Below, one piece after another: positions 18,855 to 28,976 of a stretch of 64,000 nucleotides of DNA. The notes beneath the pieces were generated by a model. It had not been told where the DNA came from, did no database searches, and was given only the letters and a program-made list of their open reading frames with translations. Made by a program: the position numbers and the translations under genes. This DNA comes from Mesorhizobium sp. YC-39 (lineage in GTDB: Bacteria; Pseudomonadota; Alphaproteobacteria; Rhizobiales; Rhizobiaceae). The DNA lies in NCBI RefSeq assembly GCF_025753795.1, contig NZ_JAOWPS010000006.1, positions 186,001 to 250,000 on the forward strand, written 5' to 3'. Each line of letters begins with the position of its first letter. Position 1 is the stretch's first letter.

Positions 18855-20482
18855 TGGTCGACGAGAAGACCGAATGGTGGCGCGGCTGCGTCATCTACCA
18901 GATCTATCCACGCTCCTTTCAGGACACGACTGGGGATGGCAGCGGCGATCTCAATGGTATCACCTCGAGGCTCGATCATGTCGCTTCGCTTGGCGTCGAC
19001 GCCGTCTGGCTGTCGCCTTTCTTCAAATCGCCAATGGCCGACATGGGCTACGACGTATCGGACTACTGCGCGGTCGATCCGATGTTCGGCAGCATTGAGG
19101 ATTTCGATGCGCTGGTTGCCGAGGCGCATCGACTCGGCCTGAAGATCATCATTGACCAGGTGCTGTCGCATTCCTCCGACAAGCACGACTGGTTCGTCGA
19201 GAGCCGCGCCAGCCGCGACAATGCCAAGGCCGATTGGTATGTCTGGGCCGACGCCAGGCCCGACGGAAGCGCGCCCAACAACTGGCTGTCGCTCTTCGGC
19301 GGCCCGGCCTGGGAATGGGACTCGACCCGCCGACAGTATTACATGCACAATTTCCTCGCCTCGCAGCCGGACCTGAATTTCCACAATCCCGAGGTGCAGG
19401 ACGCGCTTCTGGAAACGGTGCGGTTCTGGCTGGAACGAGGCGTCGACGGCTTCCGGCTGGATACGGTCAACTACTATTTTCATGACCGCTGGCTGCGTAG
19501 CAACCCGCCGCTGGCGATGAGTGTTGCCGGCGCCAATGCTGCAACCACCACCTACGCCTTTCAAATGCATCTGTTCGATAAGACGCAGCCGGAAAACCTG
19601 GACTTCCTCAAACGCTTTCGGGCGCTACTCGACAAATATGGAGGCCGCGCCGCGGTCGGCGAGGTCGGCGACGAAGACCGCTCGCTGCAGACGCTCGCCG
19701 CCTATACCTCCGGCGGCGACAAGCTCCATATGTGCTACACTTTCGACCTGCTCGGACCGCAATTCTCGGCGGCGCATGTGCGCGGCTGCGTCGAGGCCTT
19801 CGAGACAACAGTTGCCGATGGCTGGGTCTGCTGGGCTTTCTCCAACCACGATGTCGTGCGCCATGTCAGCCGCTGGACAAGGCCAGGCGGCGATCCGGAT
19901 GCCGTGGCGAGATTCTCGATCGCGCTGCTGTCCTGCCTGCGCGGATCGATCTGCCTATACCAGGGCGAGGAACTCGGACTGGAGGAGGCCGAATTGGCCT
20001 TCGAGGATTTACGCGATCCGTTCGGCATCCGCTTTTGGCCGGGGGTCAAGGGCAGGGATGGCTGCCGAACACCCATGGTCTGGGAAGCCGGCGTCGACAA
20101 TGCCGGCTTTTCCCTAGGCAAGCCGTGGCTTCCGATCCCGCCAGGCCATCGCAGCCGTGCGGTCGACGTCCAGAGCGGCGAGGAAACCTCAGTCCTTGCT
20201 GGTTATCGGGCGATGTTGGCGTTGCGCAGGCAGCATCCGGCGCTGGTTCGGGGCTCGATCCACTTTCTCGATGCCGAGGGTGATGTCCTTGCCTTCATGC
20301 GCGAAGGTGGCGGAGAGAAGCTGCTCAGCGTCTTCAACTTCGCCGACGCGCCGGCCGACTGGCCCTTGCCTCGGGATGCAGGCTTAGTGACGGCCATCGA
20401 TCTCGGCGGCGCTGGCGCGACCTTGCACGAAGAGAGACTGTCGCTCCCGGCGCTGGGCTGGTTCCTCGGACGGCTTGGCTGA
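18854..20482 (+). CDS. GH13 alpha-glucosidase / oligo-glucosidase
   Basis: Likely hydrolyses short alpha-glucans or sucrose/maltose-type sugars in the cytoplasm; no signal peptide is seen. The ATG at 18854 shares a base with the glgX stop, giving 542 residues. The opening WWRGCVIYQIYPRSFQD is typical of alpha-glucosidases and trehalose-related GH13 enzymes. The catalytic set is Asp203 (GFRLDTVNYY), Glu270 (VGEVGDE) and Asp333 (FSNHDVV). QVLSHSSDKHDWF and a C-terminal beta domain are present. It resembles rhizobial AglA-type enzymes, but here ends the glycogen operon, so it may degrade the oligosaccharides left by GlgX. Exact linkage specificity is not readable. Confidence 0.9.
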   Translation: MVDEKTEWWRGCVIYQIYPRSFQDTTGDGSGDLNGITSRLDHVASLGVDAVWLSPFFKSPMADMGYDVSDYCAVDPMFGSIEDFDALVAEAHRLGLKIIIDQVLSHSSDKHDWFVESRASRDNAKADWYVWADARPDGSAPNNWLSLFGGPAWEWDSTRRQYYMHNFLASQPDLNFHNPEVQDALLETVRFWLERGVDGFRLDTVNYYFHDRWLRSNPPLAMSVAGANAATTTYAFQMHLFDKTQPENLDFLKRFRALLDKYGGRAAVGEVGDEDRSLQTLAAYTSGGDKLHMCYTFDLLGPQFSAAHVRGCVEAFETTVADGWVCWAFSNHDVVRHVSRWTRPGGDPDAVARFSIALLSCLRGSICLYQGEELGLEEAELAFEDLRDPFGIRFWPGVKGRDGCRTPMVWEAGVDNAGFSLGKPWLPIPPGHRSRAVDVQSGEETSVLAGYRAMLALRRQHPALVRGSIHFLDAEGDVLAFMREGGGEKLLSVFNFADAPADWPLPRDAGLVTAIDLGGAGATLHEERLSLPALGWFLGRLG

Positions 20483-20489
20483 TCCGCAT

Positions 20490-20545
20490 TAAAACAAGGA
20501 CTTAAAGTGCGGCGCCTGAATCCGTTCAAACGCGACGCGCTTTAT
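20490..20545. repeat. Extragenic repeat, family 1, copy A (partial)
   Basis: The stretch from 20490 to 20545 matches the right half of the repeats at 62380 and 63349: CTTAAAG, then GAATC.GTTCAAACGCGACGCGCTTTA. The left arm is diverged. It fills the gap between the convergent GH13 and tadG genes. Confidence 0.65.
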
Positions 20546-20554
20546 CGGATGACC

Positions 20555-22339
20555 TCACTGGACGAGCACGGAGCGCCCGCAAGTCGCGCCGATGACCCGC
20601 ACGTCAGCCTCGCCGACATGCACGCCGACTGCCGCAAGCACATTGTAGACAAGCTCGTCGACCGGTGCTGTCACGCTTTTCAGCAGCGTCACCACCGCTG
20701 GCTTCACTGTTCCGAGCAGCGCAGTCACGTCGAGCCCGAGGCCCAGAGCGCTGATCGAAAGCGACAGATTGTTGACGAGCGAGGTGGTGAGGGATTGCGT
20801 CAGGTCTTTCGTTGACACGGTCTTGATCGTCTTGTTGGCGATCTCCGTGGCGTTGAAGGTCAATGTCGTTGGATCGTTGTTGGTGATCTCGAGCGCCGAG
20901 GAACCGTTCACGCCGAGCAGATCGAGCGTAATCAGCAGAAGCTTGATGCTTATCTTTGCGATCTGCGCATCGGAGAACGACTGTGGATTGCTGAAATCGG
21001 CGAAGGCGGTTGGGTTGTTGTCGGCGTCGCTGGCGGCGAGATGCAGTGAGGCAACGCCCGGTTTCGCGGCAATGGAAACCGTCAGGCTGTCGGGACGCCC
21101 GGTCGGACAACTGATGTCGGTGAGTTTGGCCTCGGCATAGGCGACTTCCACATGCAGGGGCAGATTGACGGCCAAGAGGCTTATGCCGCCACCGAGATTG
21201 GAATTGCCGATGCCGACGGAAGCCAGCAATTTGATCCGCGTCTGCGCGGTGCGCACCACGGCGCCTTTCTCGCCGATCGTCAACCATGGCGAGAATTGCA
21301 TGGGTTCGCCGATGGCGATGGCAAGCGTGGTGGAGGTAAGTCCAGGGATGGTGGCTCCGAGGTTGACCTGGACCTGGTTCGAGCCGTTGGCAAGTGCCGC
21401 GGCGGCGCTCAGCATTCCCATGGCGCTTGCATCGACCGAAAGGCCGGCCGGTTTTTGCCCAAGACCCAGCTGACCGACCGAGCCGAGATCGACGAGATGG
21501 CTGAGGGGAATCTTGACCGTGCTGGTGGCCTTCGAGGCGATCGTCTGCAGGGCGAACTTGCTGGTGCCGCCAAGCCCCGGAACATTGGCCATGGCGGTAG
21601 CGATCTGGCCCACCGTCGCCTTCGACGCCAATACGTCGGAATAGCTGACGCCTGTCAGGTTCAACTGCACCGCAAGGGCGTCGACAAACGACAGCACATT
21701 GATATCGGCTGAGATCAGCGCGTTGTAGTCCATGACGCTGAGCGAGATGTTGCCGCCCAGGAGCCCGCTGAGAAGCGCGTTGAGGATGCCGCCATTGACG
21801 CTGAGAAGCCGGGACCCGATCGAGAACATCGCCTGCGGCGTCAGGCTGGCGATGGCCTCGGTGCCGATGACCGGGGTCGGAATAAGCGAACTGGCGAAAT
21901 AGCGGGCGGGGATCTTGTTGAGAGCGACATGGATAGCGTTGTAGGGTGTCTTGCCGGCCTCGAAACGTTGTCCCACGCTGAGCGACGATGCCGCCGAATA
22001 TCGGCCGGGGGTGACCGATACGATGGTCTTTCCGAGAGTAGGAACGATTGTCTGGCCTGCCTTCTTGACAATTATACCCGGCATGCCGTTGTCGCTGAGC
22101 GTGGTCACCACCGCGGCCTCGATGTTGTTCATGTTCGAGGCCGCCGTGATTGCCGCCAAGTCGGTCATTGCCTGGGCTTCCCGGCGCTCCACATAGATCG
22201 AGCCTTCGTCTATGGCGAAAGCCGCCAGCGCCAGCGCTACCGGCGCGCTCAGCGCCGTCATGACGGCGAGGTTGGCCTTCAGATCACCGAGCATCGATCG
22301 CAGGATTCCGCCGATTCTGCGCTGCAAAGACTTCGACAT
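20555..22339 (-). CDS. tadG: TadG-like exported/pilus-assembly protein
   Basis: A 594-residue protein anchored by one N-terminal span (LAVMTALSAPVALALAAFAID, near 23-43). The span and following ERREAQAMTDLAAITAA match the start of TadG-type minor pilin-like proteins (cleaved-prepilin-like N-terminus). The rest is a long, aliphatic, Ser/Asn/Gly-rich periplasmic part with two distant Cys (near 421 and 588) and no von Willebrand A motif visible. The start ATG follows a perfect GGAGGT site and overlaps the tadE stop by one base. No other tad/flp genes are in the window. The assignment rests on N-terminus and tadE pairing. Confidence 0.7.
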   Translation of the reverse strand: MSKSLQRRIGGILRSMLGDLKANLAVMTALSAPVALALAAFAIDEGSIYVERREAQAMTDLAAITAASNMNNIEAAVVTTLSDNGMPGIIVKKAGQTIVPTLGKTIVSVTPGRYSAASSLSVGQRFEAGKTPYNAIHVALNKIPARYFASSLIPTPVIGTEAIASLTPQAMFSIGSRLLSVNGGILNALLSGLLGGNISLSVMDYNALISADINVLSFVDALAVQLNLTGVSYSDVLASKATVGQIATAMANVPGLGGTSKFALQTIASKATSTVKIPLSHLVDLGSVGQLGLGQKPAGLSVDASAMGMLSAAAALANGSNQVQVNLGATIPGLTSTTLAIAIGEPMQFSPWLTIGEKGAVVRTAQTRIKLLASVGIGNSNLGGGISLLAVNLPLHVEVAYAEAKLTDISCPTGRPDSLTVSIAAKPGVASLHLAASDADNNPTAFADFSNPQSFSDAQIAKISIKLLLITLDLLGVNGSSALEITNNDPTTLTFNATEIANKTIKTVSTKDLTQSLTTSLVNNLSLSISALGLGLDVTALLGTVKPAVVTLLKSVTAPVDELVYNVLAAVGVHVGEADVRVIGATCGRSVLVQ

Positions 22340-22818
22340 CAGATACCTCCGATCCTTATCGTCGATTTGCGCGTGATCGTGGTTCCAGGCATGGCCAGGG
22401 CCGGAAAGAGGTTCCAGATCGGCAGGTTGCGGGCGTCGTATTGGACAGACACGACGAACTGGGTTCCATCGGCGGTGCTGTCCTTGGCCTGATAGGTCAG
22501 CTTGCTGGAATCAACGAAGGGATATCCGCCCGCATTGTTGGTGACAAAGCTGGTTACCAGCGCCTGACGCTCGGTTTCGTTAAGTCCAGCAATCGCCGTG
22601 CGTGCGGCGTCCGCGGCAATTTGCTGGACGGAGTGGCTGGCGCCAAAATAAATCCCGTATGCAACCATTCCGAGCAAAAGCAGGATAAAAATTGGCGAAA
22701 GGAACGCAAATTCGACTGCCGTGGTCCCGGATCGTTCTCTAAATTGAAGTAGCTTTTCGCTAAATCCGCGTATATTTTGTTTCATTTTGAAGTTTGTTTT
22801 ACTTTCTATCTTGTCCAT
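22339..22818 (-). CDS. tadE: TadE-family pilus assembly protein
   Basis: Small membrane protein of the tight-adherence (Flp pilus) type. Residues about 28-50 match the TadE signature: RSGTTAVEFAFLSPIFILLL, with the conserved Gly-x-x-x-Val-Glu cleavage context. A soluble C-terminal part of about 100 residues follows. The ATG at 22818 is preceded closely by AAGGA; ATG at 22785 (MKQNIRGFSEK) is the alternative. First gene of a two-gene unit with tadG. Confidence 0.85.
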   Translation of the reverse strand: MDKIESKTNFKMKQNIRGFSEKLLQFRERSGTTAVEFAFLSPIFILLLLGMVAYGIYFGASHSVQQIAADAARTAIAGLNETERQALVTSFVTNNAGGYPFVDSSKLTYQAKDSTADGTQFVVSVQYDARNLPIWNLFPALAMPGTTITRKSTIRIGGI

Positions 22819-23191
22819 GTCCTTCGCCCATCAAAGATGAGAGAGACGTACAGAGGCCAACCAAAAATGTAACCCGTGGTTGCTTAAAAACGCATTAAGG
22901 TTTTTGGCGAACTGCAAATGAGTATAGGTGCCTTGCCCGAAGCGAAGGCTCCGCGGTGAGAAGGAACAGGGGGCAGGCTCATGGATTCAGCCGGCGTTTT
23001 GGCCGCCATGCGGAGGCCTTACTCAGGGTGACCCCGAGAGTCTGTTGAAATAAAAAATCTCCGCGTTACTGTCTGGGCACCAAGCCGCCGGAAAGGGAAC
23101 CGTCGGCGCGCTCGAAGAGGCCATCGATCGGTTTCGGGGCGTCAACACTCAAGAGGCGTGGCTGCAAGGCCGCCTCTACAGGGAGAACTCC
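22819..23191. other. Divergent intergenic region tadE/oppA
   Basis: About 370 bases without a gene. It holds a CCAAAAA (22861-22867) / TTTTTGG (22901-22907) inverted repeat 40 bases upstream of tadE, a candidate oppA promoter at 23045, and a small hairpin GAGGCG (23153-23158) / CGCCTC (23171-23176) just ahead of the oppA ribosome site AGGGAGAA. The short open frames here have no recognisable product. Confidence 0.5.
23045..23072 (+). promoter_or_regulatory. Candidate oppA promoter
   Basis: TTGAAA (23045-23050), 16-base spacer starting with an A run, then TACTGT (23067-23072). This would leave a leader of about 110 bases before oppA. Weak -10; by eye only. Confidence 0.35.
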
Positions 23192-24784
23192 ATGCTGAAA
23201 AATATGCTGAAGGTGACGGTATTCGCCGCGACCATGGCCCTGGCGGCCGGCACGTTCTACACGCCGGCTTTCGCGGAGACCGTCTACAACCGCGGATCCG
23301 CCGCGGAAGCGGAGACGGTCGATCCGCACAAGACCTCGACGGTCTACGAAGCCGATATCATACGCGACCTGTTCCAGGGCCTCGTCATGCATGACCAGAA
23401 GACGAACCTCATTCCGGGCGCCGCCGAAAGCTGGACGGTGTCCGACGACGGCACTGTCTACACCTTCAAGCTGCGCAAGGACGGCTTGTGGTCGGATGGC
23501 AGCCCGGTGACGGCGGACGACTTCGTCTATTCCTTCCGTCGGCTGGAGGATCCGGCGACGGCAGCCGAATACGCTTCCATGCTCTATCCGGTGAAGGGAG
23601 CCGAGGAAGTCAACACCAAGAAAGGCAAGCCCGAGGATATGGGGGTCAAGGCGATCGACGCCAACACGCTGGAAGTGACGCTGAAGGCGCCGACGCCATA
23701 CTTCCTGGAGATGCTGACCCACCAGGCCACCTATCCGGTCAACAAGGCTTCGATTGACAAGCTCGGCGCCGACTGGATCAAGGCGGGCAATCTCGTTTCG
23801 AACGGCGCGTATACGCTGGCCGAGTGGATTCCCAACGACCACATGAAGCTGGTCAAGAATCCGAAATTCTGGGACGCCGCGACCGTAAAGATGGACGTCG
23901 TCAACTATATCCCGACCGAAGACCGCTCGTCGGCGATGAAGCGCTTCGAGGCCGGCGAACTCGACAGCTACGGCGATCTGCCGACCGAACAGCTCGCTGA
24001 CCTGAAGACCAAGTTCGGCGATCAGGTCCGCGTCGGACCGTATCTCGGAACCTACTACTATGCGATCAAGACCGACAAGGCGCCGTGGGACAATGTCGAG
24101 CTGCGCAACGCCATCTCGATGGCCATCGACCGCGACTTTCTAGCGGAGAAAGTCTGGCAGAACTCGATGCTTCCCGGTTATTCGATGGTCCCTCCAGGCA
24201 TCGCGGGCTACACGCCGGCAATGGCCAAATACGCCGACATGTCGCAGATCGACCGCGAGGACGCCGCCAAGAAGATCCTCGAGAAACTCGGCTATACGCC
24301 CGGGCATCCGCTGAAGATGGAGATCCGCTACAACACCTCGGAAAATCACAAGAACACCGCGGTTGCCATCCAGGAACAGCTGAAGCCGCTTGGCGTCGAG
24401 ATCACGCTGCTCAACACCGATACCAAGACCCACTATTCCTTCCTCGAGCAGAAGGGTAACTACGACGTGGCGCGTGCCGCCTGGATCGCCGACTACAAGG
24501 ATCCGGAAACCTTCCTCGGCATCACACGCAAGGCGAGCGGCAACAACTATTCGAACTACAACAGCCCGGCATACGAGGCGGCCATGGACAAGGCCGCCGC
24601 CGCTGGCGGCAAGCCGGAAGAGCGCATGAAGGACCTCACTGAGGCCGAGCGCATCCTTGTCGATGACGTCGGTAACATTCCGCTTCTCTACTACAGCTTC
24701 CACGACATCGTTTCCTCGAAGCTGCATGGCTTCGACGACAATGTGATGGACATCCATCCGTCCCGCTTCGTCTCCAAGGACTGA
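23192..24784 (+). CDS. oppA: Oligopeptide ABC transporter periplasmic binding protein
   Basis: Binds peptides in the periplasm for OppBCDF. The 530 residues fit OppA. The signal peptide (MLKNMLK, hydrophobic core, TPAFA) is cut before ETVYNRG near residue 29. The SBP family 5 signature is present: AESWTVSDDGTVYTFKLRKDGLWSDG in pieces near 77-102, then TADDFVYSFRRLEDP. The start has a good AGGGAGAA site. Two hairpins follow in the oppA-oppB gap. Murein tripeptide or other oligopeptide specificity cannot be told. Confidence 0.92.
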   Translation: MLKNMLKVTVFAATMALAAGTFYTPAFAETVYNRGSAAEAETVDPHKTSTVYEADIIRDLFQGLVMHDQKTNLIPGAAESWTVSDDGTVYTFKLRKDGLWSDGSPVTADDFVYSFRRLEDPATAAEYASMLYPVKGAEEVNTKKGKPEDMGVKAIDANTLEVTLKAPTPYFLEMLTHQATYPVNKASIDKLGADWIKAGNLVSNGAYTLAEWIPNDHMKLVKNPKFWDAATVKMDVVNYIPTEDRSSAMKRFEAGELDSYGDLPTEQLADLKTKFGDQVRVGPYLGTYYYAIKTDKAPWDNVELRNAISMAIDRDFLAEKVWQNSMLPGYSMVPPGIAGYTPAMAKYADMSQIDREDAAKKILEKLGYTPGHPLKMEIRYNTSENHKNTAVAIQEQLKPLGVEITLLNTDTKTHYSFLEQKGNYDVARAAWIADYKDPETFLGITRKASGNNYSNYNSPAYEAAMDKAAAAGGKPEERMKDLTEAERILVDDVGNIPLLYYSFHDIVSSKLHGFDDNVMDIHPSRFVSKD

Positions 24785-24800
24785 ATCATCCTTGACTGGA

Positions 24801-24885
24801 CCGCCGCGCCTCATCCGGGCGCGGCGGGCTGGTCGGTCATCGCATCGGTCCGAAAGTCGTGGTCGATTTTCGGCAAGCCCGGTGC
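24801..24885. repeat. Two hairpins between oppA and oppB
   Basis: Hairpin 1: CCGCCGCGCC (24801-24810) and GGCGCGGCGG (24818-24827), ten perfect pairs, no T run. Hairpin 2: GCATCGG (24842) to CCGGTGC (24885) with inner CCGAAAGTCG/CGATTTTCGG, a relative of the repeat in glgX. Together they probably protect oppA mRNA or reduce read-through. Confidence 0.65.
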
Positions 24886-24959
24886 GAAGATTTGGAGGCG
24901 CTGGAGCGTGGCAATGCGTCCGCATGGACGTGTATCGCTCTGGCCGAAGCGGGGCGCCG

Positions 24960-25883
24960 ATGCTGCGATATATTCTCCGGCGGCTTCTGACCGCCATACC
25001 GACGCTATTCGTCATCGTGACCATGGCGTTCTTCCTGATACGCGTCGCACCAGGCGGTCCGTTCAATCAGGAGCGGGGCTTGAGCCCCGAGATCAGGGCC
25101 AATCTGGAAGCTCAGTTCGGCCTCAACGATCCGCTCTGGCTGCAATATGCCCACTATCTCGGCAATCTTTTGCGCGGCAATTTCGGGCCGAGCTACAATT
25201 TGCCTGACTTCACCGTCACCGAACTCTTCGCCAAGGGCTTGCCGATTTCGGTCCAGCTCGGCACCTCCGCACTGATCCTGGCACTGCTGCTCGGTTCCGT
25301 ACTCGGCACCATCGCCGCGCTCAACCAGAACAAGCTTGGCGACTATACGGTGATTGCGCTGGCGACCGCCGGCAGCACCATCCCGACTTTCGTCATCGCG
25401 CCGGTGATCCAGCTTTTGTTCGGGCTGACCTGGAAACTGCTGCCGATCGGCGGCTGGGGCGATGGTGCTCTGATCAACAAGGTCGGCCCGGTACTGACGC
25501 TCGCTCTGCCGCAGATCGCCATCGTCGCCCGACTGATGCGTGGCTCGATGATCGAATCCTTGCGCTCGCATCATATCCGAACGGCACGTGCGCTCGGCCT
25601 GTCCGACTGGTCGGTGGTGGTCAAGCACGCGCTGCGCGGCGCCATCCTGCCGATCGTTTCCTTCACCGGTCCGGCGGCCGCGGCGCTGCTCACCGGTTCG
25701 GTCATCGTCGAGACCATTTTCTCCATTCCCGGTGTCGGCCGCTATTTCGTCGATGCCGCACTCAACCGCGACTACACGCTGGTGATGGGAACCGTGGTGG
25801 TGATCGCGCTCTTCACCATCGTCTTCAACCTGATCGTCGACGTCATGTACGCGGTCGTCGACCCGAGGGTGCGCTATGACTGA
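24960..25883 (+). CDS. oppB: Oligopeptide ABC transporter permease
   Basis: Inner-membrane subunit. ATG at 24960 gives 307 residues, the size of OppB; the frame is open from 24792 but the extra part is the repeat-containing gap. The start MLRYILRRLLTAIPTLFVI is the classic OppB N-terminus and six spans follow. The EAA loop SHHIRTARALGLSDWSVVVK near 205-224 contacts the ATPase. Its end overlaps oppC by 8 bases. Confidence 0.93.
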   Translation: MLRYILRRLLTAIPTLFVIVTMAFFLIRVAPGGPFNQERGLSPEIRANLEAQFGLNDPLWLQYAHYLGNLLRGNFGPSYNLPDFTVTELFAKGLPISVQLGTSALILALLLGSVLGTIAALNQNKLGDYTVIALATAGSTIPTFVIAPVIQLLFGLTWKLLPIGGWGDGALINKVGPVLTLALPQIAIVARLMRGSMIESLRSHHIRTARALGLSDWSVVVKHALRGAILPIVSFTGPAAAALLTGSVIVETIFSIPGVGRYFVDAALNRDYTLVMGTVVVIALFTIVFNLIVDVMYAVVDPRVRYD

Positions 25884-27003
25884 TATCGCAGCCGCCGCCG
25901 CTCCGCCTGCCGTCGTCGGTCGCTCGCTCTGGGGCGACGCATGGGCGCGCCTCAAGGCCAATCGCGCCGCAATGTTCAGCCTCTATTACCTTGCCTTCAT
26001 TGGCGTCATCAGCGTGTTCGGCCCCTGGTTCGTGCCGCATCAGTACACCACCATCTATGCCGACTATGTGCGCACGCCGCCGAGCTTCAGCCCCTATCCA
26101 AGGGCCGACATGATCGAGACGGCCCTTGACGATGCGATCAAGCGCATGCGCGTCAACATCAAGGAGTGGAAACAGGACGGCAATCGCATCGCCGTCACCG
26201 TCACTTCGACCAAACCGATCGATGAGCGCAACATCCGCTATCTCGACCGCTCCGATGCCTTCGACGATACCAAGATCGAGAGCAAGTCGCCCGACGGGCT
26301 CGAACTGACGATGACCGCGTCGGTCAGGCAGCAGTATTTCCTGTTCGGCACCGACAACACCGGCCGCGATCTCCTGTCGCGAACGCTGATGGCGGGACGC
26401 ATCTCGCTGGCCATCGGCCTGCTCGCCGGTGTCGTGGCGGTGGTCATCGGTGTGGTCTATGGTGCCGCGGCCGGCTTTGCCGGCGGCCGGGTCGACGAGG
26501 TGATGATGCGCATCGTCGACGTGCTCTATTCGCTGCCGTTCATCTTCTTCGTCATCATGCTGGTGGTGTTCTTCGGCCGCAACTTCGTGCTGATGTTCCT
26601 GGCCGTTGGCGCCGTGCTGTGGCTCGACATGGCGCGCATCGTGCGCGGCCAGGCGCTGTCGATCCGCCGGCAGGAATATGTCCAGGCAGCGGAAGCCATG
26701 GGTGTCGGTCAGCGTGGCATCCTGCTGCGCCACGTCATTCCCAACCTGCTCGGTCCAGTGGTGATCTACATGACGCTGCTGGTGCCCCAGGTCATCATCC
26801 TGGAGAGTTTCCTGTCATTCCTCGGACTCGGCGTGCAGGAGCCGATGACCAGCTGGGGCGTGCTGATCTCGGTCGGCGCCAAGAACATCGGCACCGCCAA
26901 CTGGCTGCTGCTGTTTCCCGCCTTCTTCCTCGTCTCGACGCTGTTCGCCCTGAATTTCGTCGGCGACGGCCTGCGCGACGCGCTCGACCCCAAGGACCGC
27001 TGA
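25876..27003 (+). CDS. oppC: Oligopeptide ABC transporter permease with enlarged periplasmic loop
   Basis: Second membrane subunit. At 375 residues it is about 70 longer than E. coli OppC. The extra part lies after span 1 (about 55-150): a polar, charged segment with IKRMRVNIKEWKQDGNRIAV, before the standard FGTDNTGRDLLSR. Spans and the EAA loop EYVQAAEAMGVGQRGILLRH near 264-283 are normal. It overlaps oppB by 8 bases and precedes oppDF by one base. The extra loop may contact the binding protein (inference). Confidence 0.92.
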   Translation: MTDIAAAAAPPAVVGRSLWGDAWARLKANRAAMFSLYYLAFIGVISVFGPWFVPHQYTTIYADYVRTPPSFSPYPRADMIETALDDAIKRMRVNIKEWKQDGNRIAVTVTSTKPIDERNIRYLDRSDAFDDTKIESKSPDGLELTMTASVRQQYFLFGTDNTGRDLLSRTLMAGRISLAIGLLAGVVAVVIGVVYGAAAGFAGGRVDEVMMRIVDVLYSLPFIFFVIMLVVFFGRNFVLMFLAVGAVLWLDMARIVRGQALSIRRQEYVQAAEAMGVGQRGILLRHVIPNLLGPVVIYMTLLVPQVIILESFLSFLGLGVQEPMTSWGVLISVGAKNIGTANWLLLFPAFFLVSTLFALNFVGDGLRDALDPKDR

Positions 27004-27004
27004 G

Positions 27005-28611
<1,607 letters not shown>

Positions 28612-28624
<13 letters not shown>

Positions 28625-28641
28625 CGCTACCGTTGAGCGCT
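28612..28641. repeat. 20-bp direct repeat over the oppDF stop codon
   Basis: GTTGAGCGCT at 28612-28621 recurs at 28632-28641, separated by TAGCGCTACC, which holds the oppDF stop. Like the repeat at frcA, it duplicates sequence at a gene end. Confidence 0.5.
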
Positions 28642-28674
28642 ACGGCAATGGATTGATTCATTTCGGGAACAAAC

Positions 28675-28695
28675 ACAGCCAAGCCGCTGTTTTTT
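28675..28695 (+). terminator. Probable bidirectional terminator between oppDF and tRNA-Pro
   Basis: ACAGC (28675-28679), loop CAAGCC, GCTGT (28686-28690), then a run of six T ending at 28695 on the plus strand. Read on the minus strand the same stem is followed by GTTTGTT, so it can also end the tRNA transcript. The five-pair stem is short. Confidence 0.5.
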
Positions 28696-28696
28696 C

Positions 28697-28773
28697 TGGT
28701 CGGAGTGGCAGGATTTGAACCTGCGACCCCATCGTCCCGAACGATGTGCGCTACCAGGCTGCGCTACACTCCG
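28697..28773 (-). tRNA. tRNA-Pro (CGG)
   Basis: Seventy-seven bases on the minus strand fold as a tRNA: acceptor stem CGGAGTG/CACTCCG, discriminator A and encoded CCA (28700-28697), D-arm GCGC..GCGC with AGCCTGGTA, anticodon stem CATCG/CGATG around the loop TTCGGGA, and the T-arm with GGTTCAAATCC. The anticodon CGG reads CCG, a proline codon. A good promoter lies just upstream. Confidence 0.96.
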
Positions 28774-28788
28774 TGACCAGACCGCGGG

Positions 28789-28817
28789 CTTATAGCCGCC
28801 GTACTTCGTTCCTGCAA
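28789..28817 (-). promoter_or_regulatory. Promoter of tRNA-Pro
   Basis: On the minus strand TTGCAG (28817-28812), 17-base spacer, TATAAG (28794-28789), then a GC-rich discriminator CCCGCGG before the tRNA 5' end. The GC-rich discriminator is typical of stringently controlled stable-RNA promoters. Confidence 0.7.
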
Positions 28818-28976
28818 GCGCCAATGGCAGTGCTTCTGTCGCATTTCGTCGGCTTTTACGGCAACGTCATACAGGTTTCAGTTTCCTGCTGGATAAACAC
28901 GGCTTAAAGGCTTGTTGGGTCAAGCGATCCACCCATACTGCCTCCGTGATTTCCAGCCACTTGGAGTTTTGCTGTC

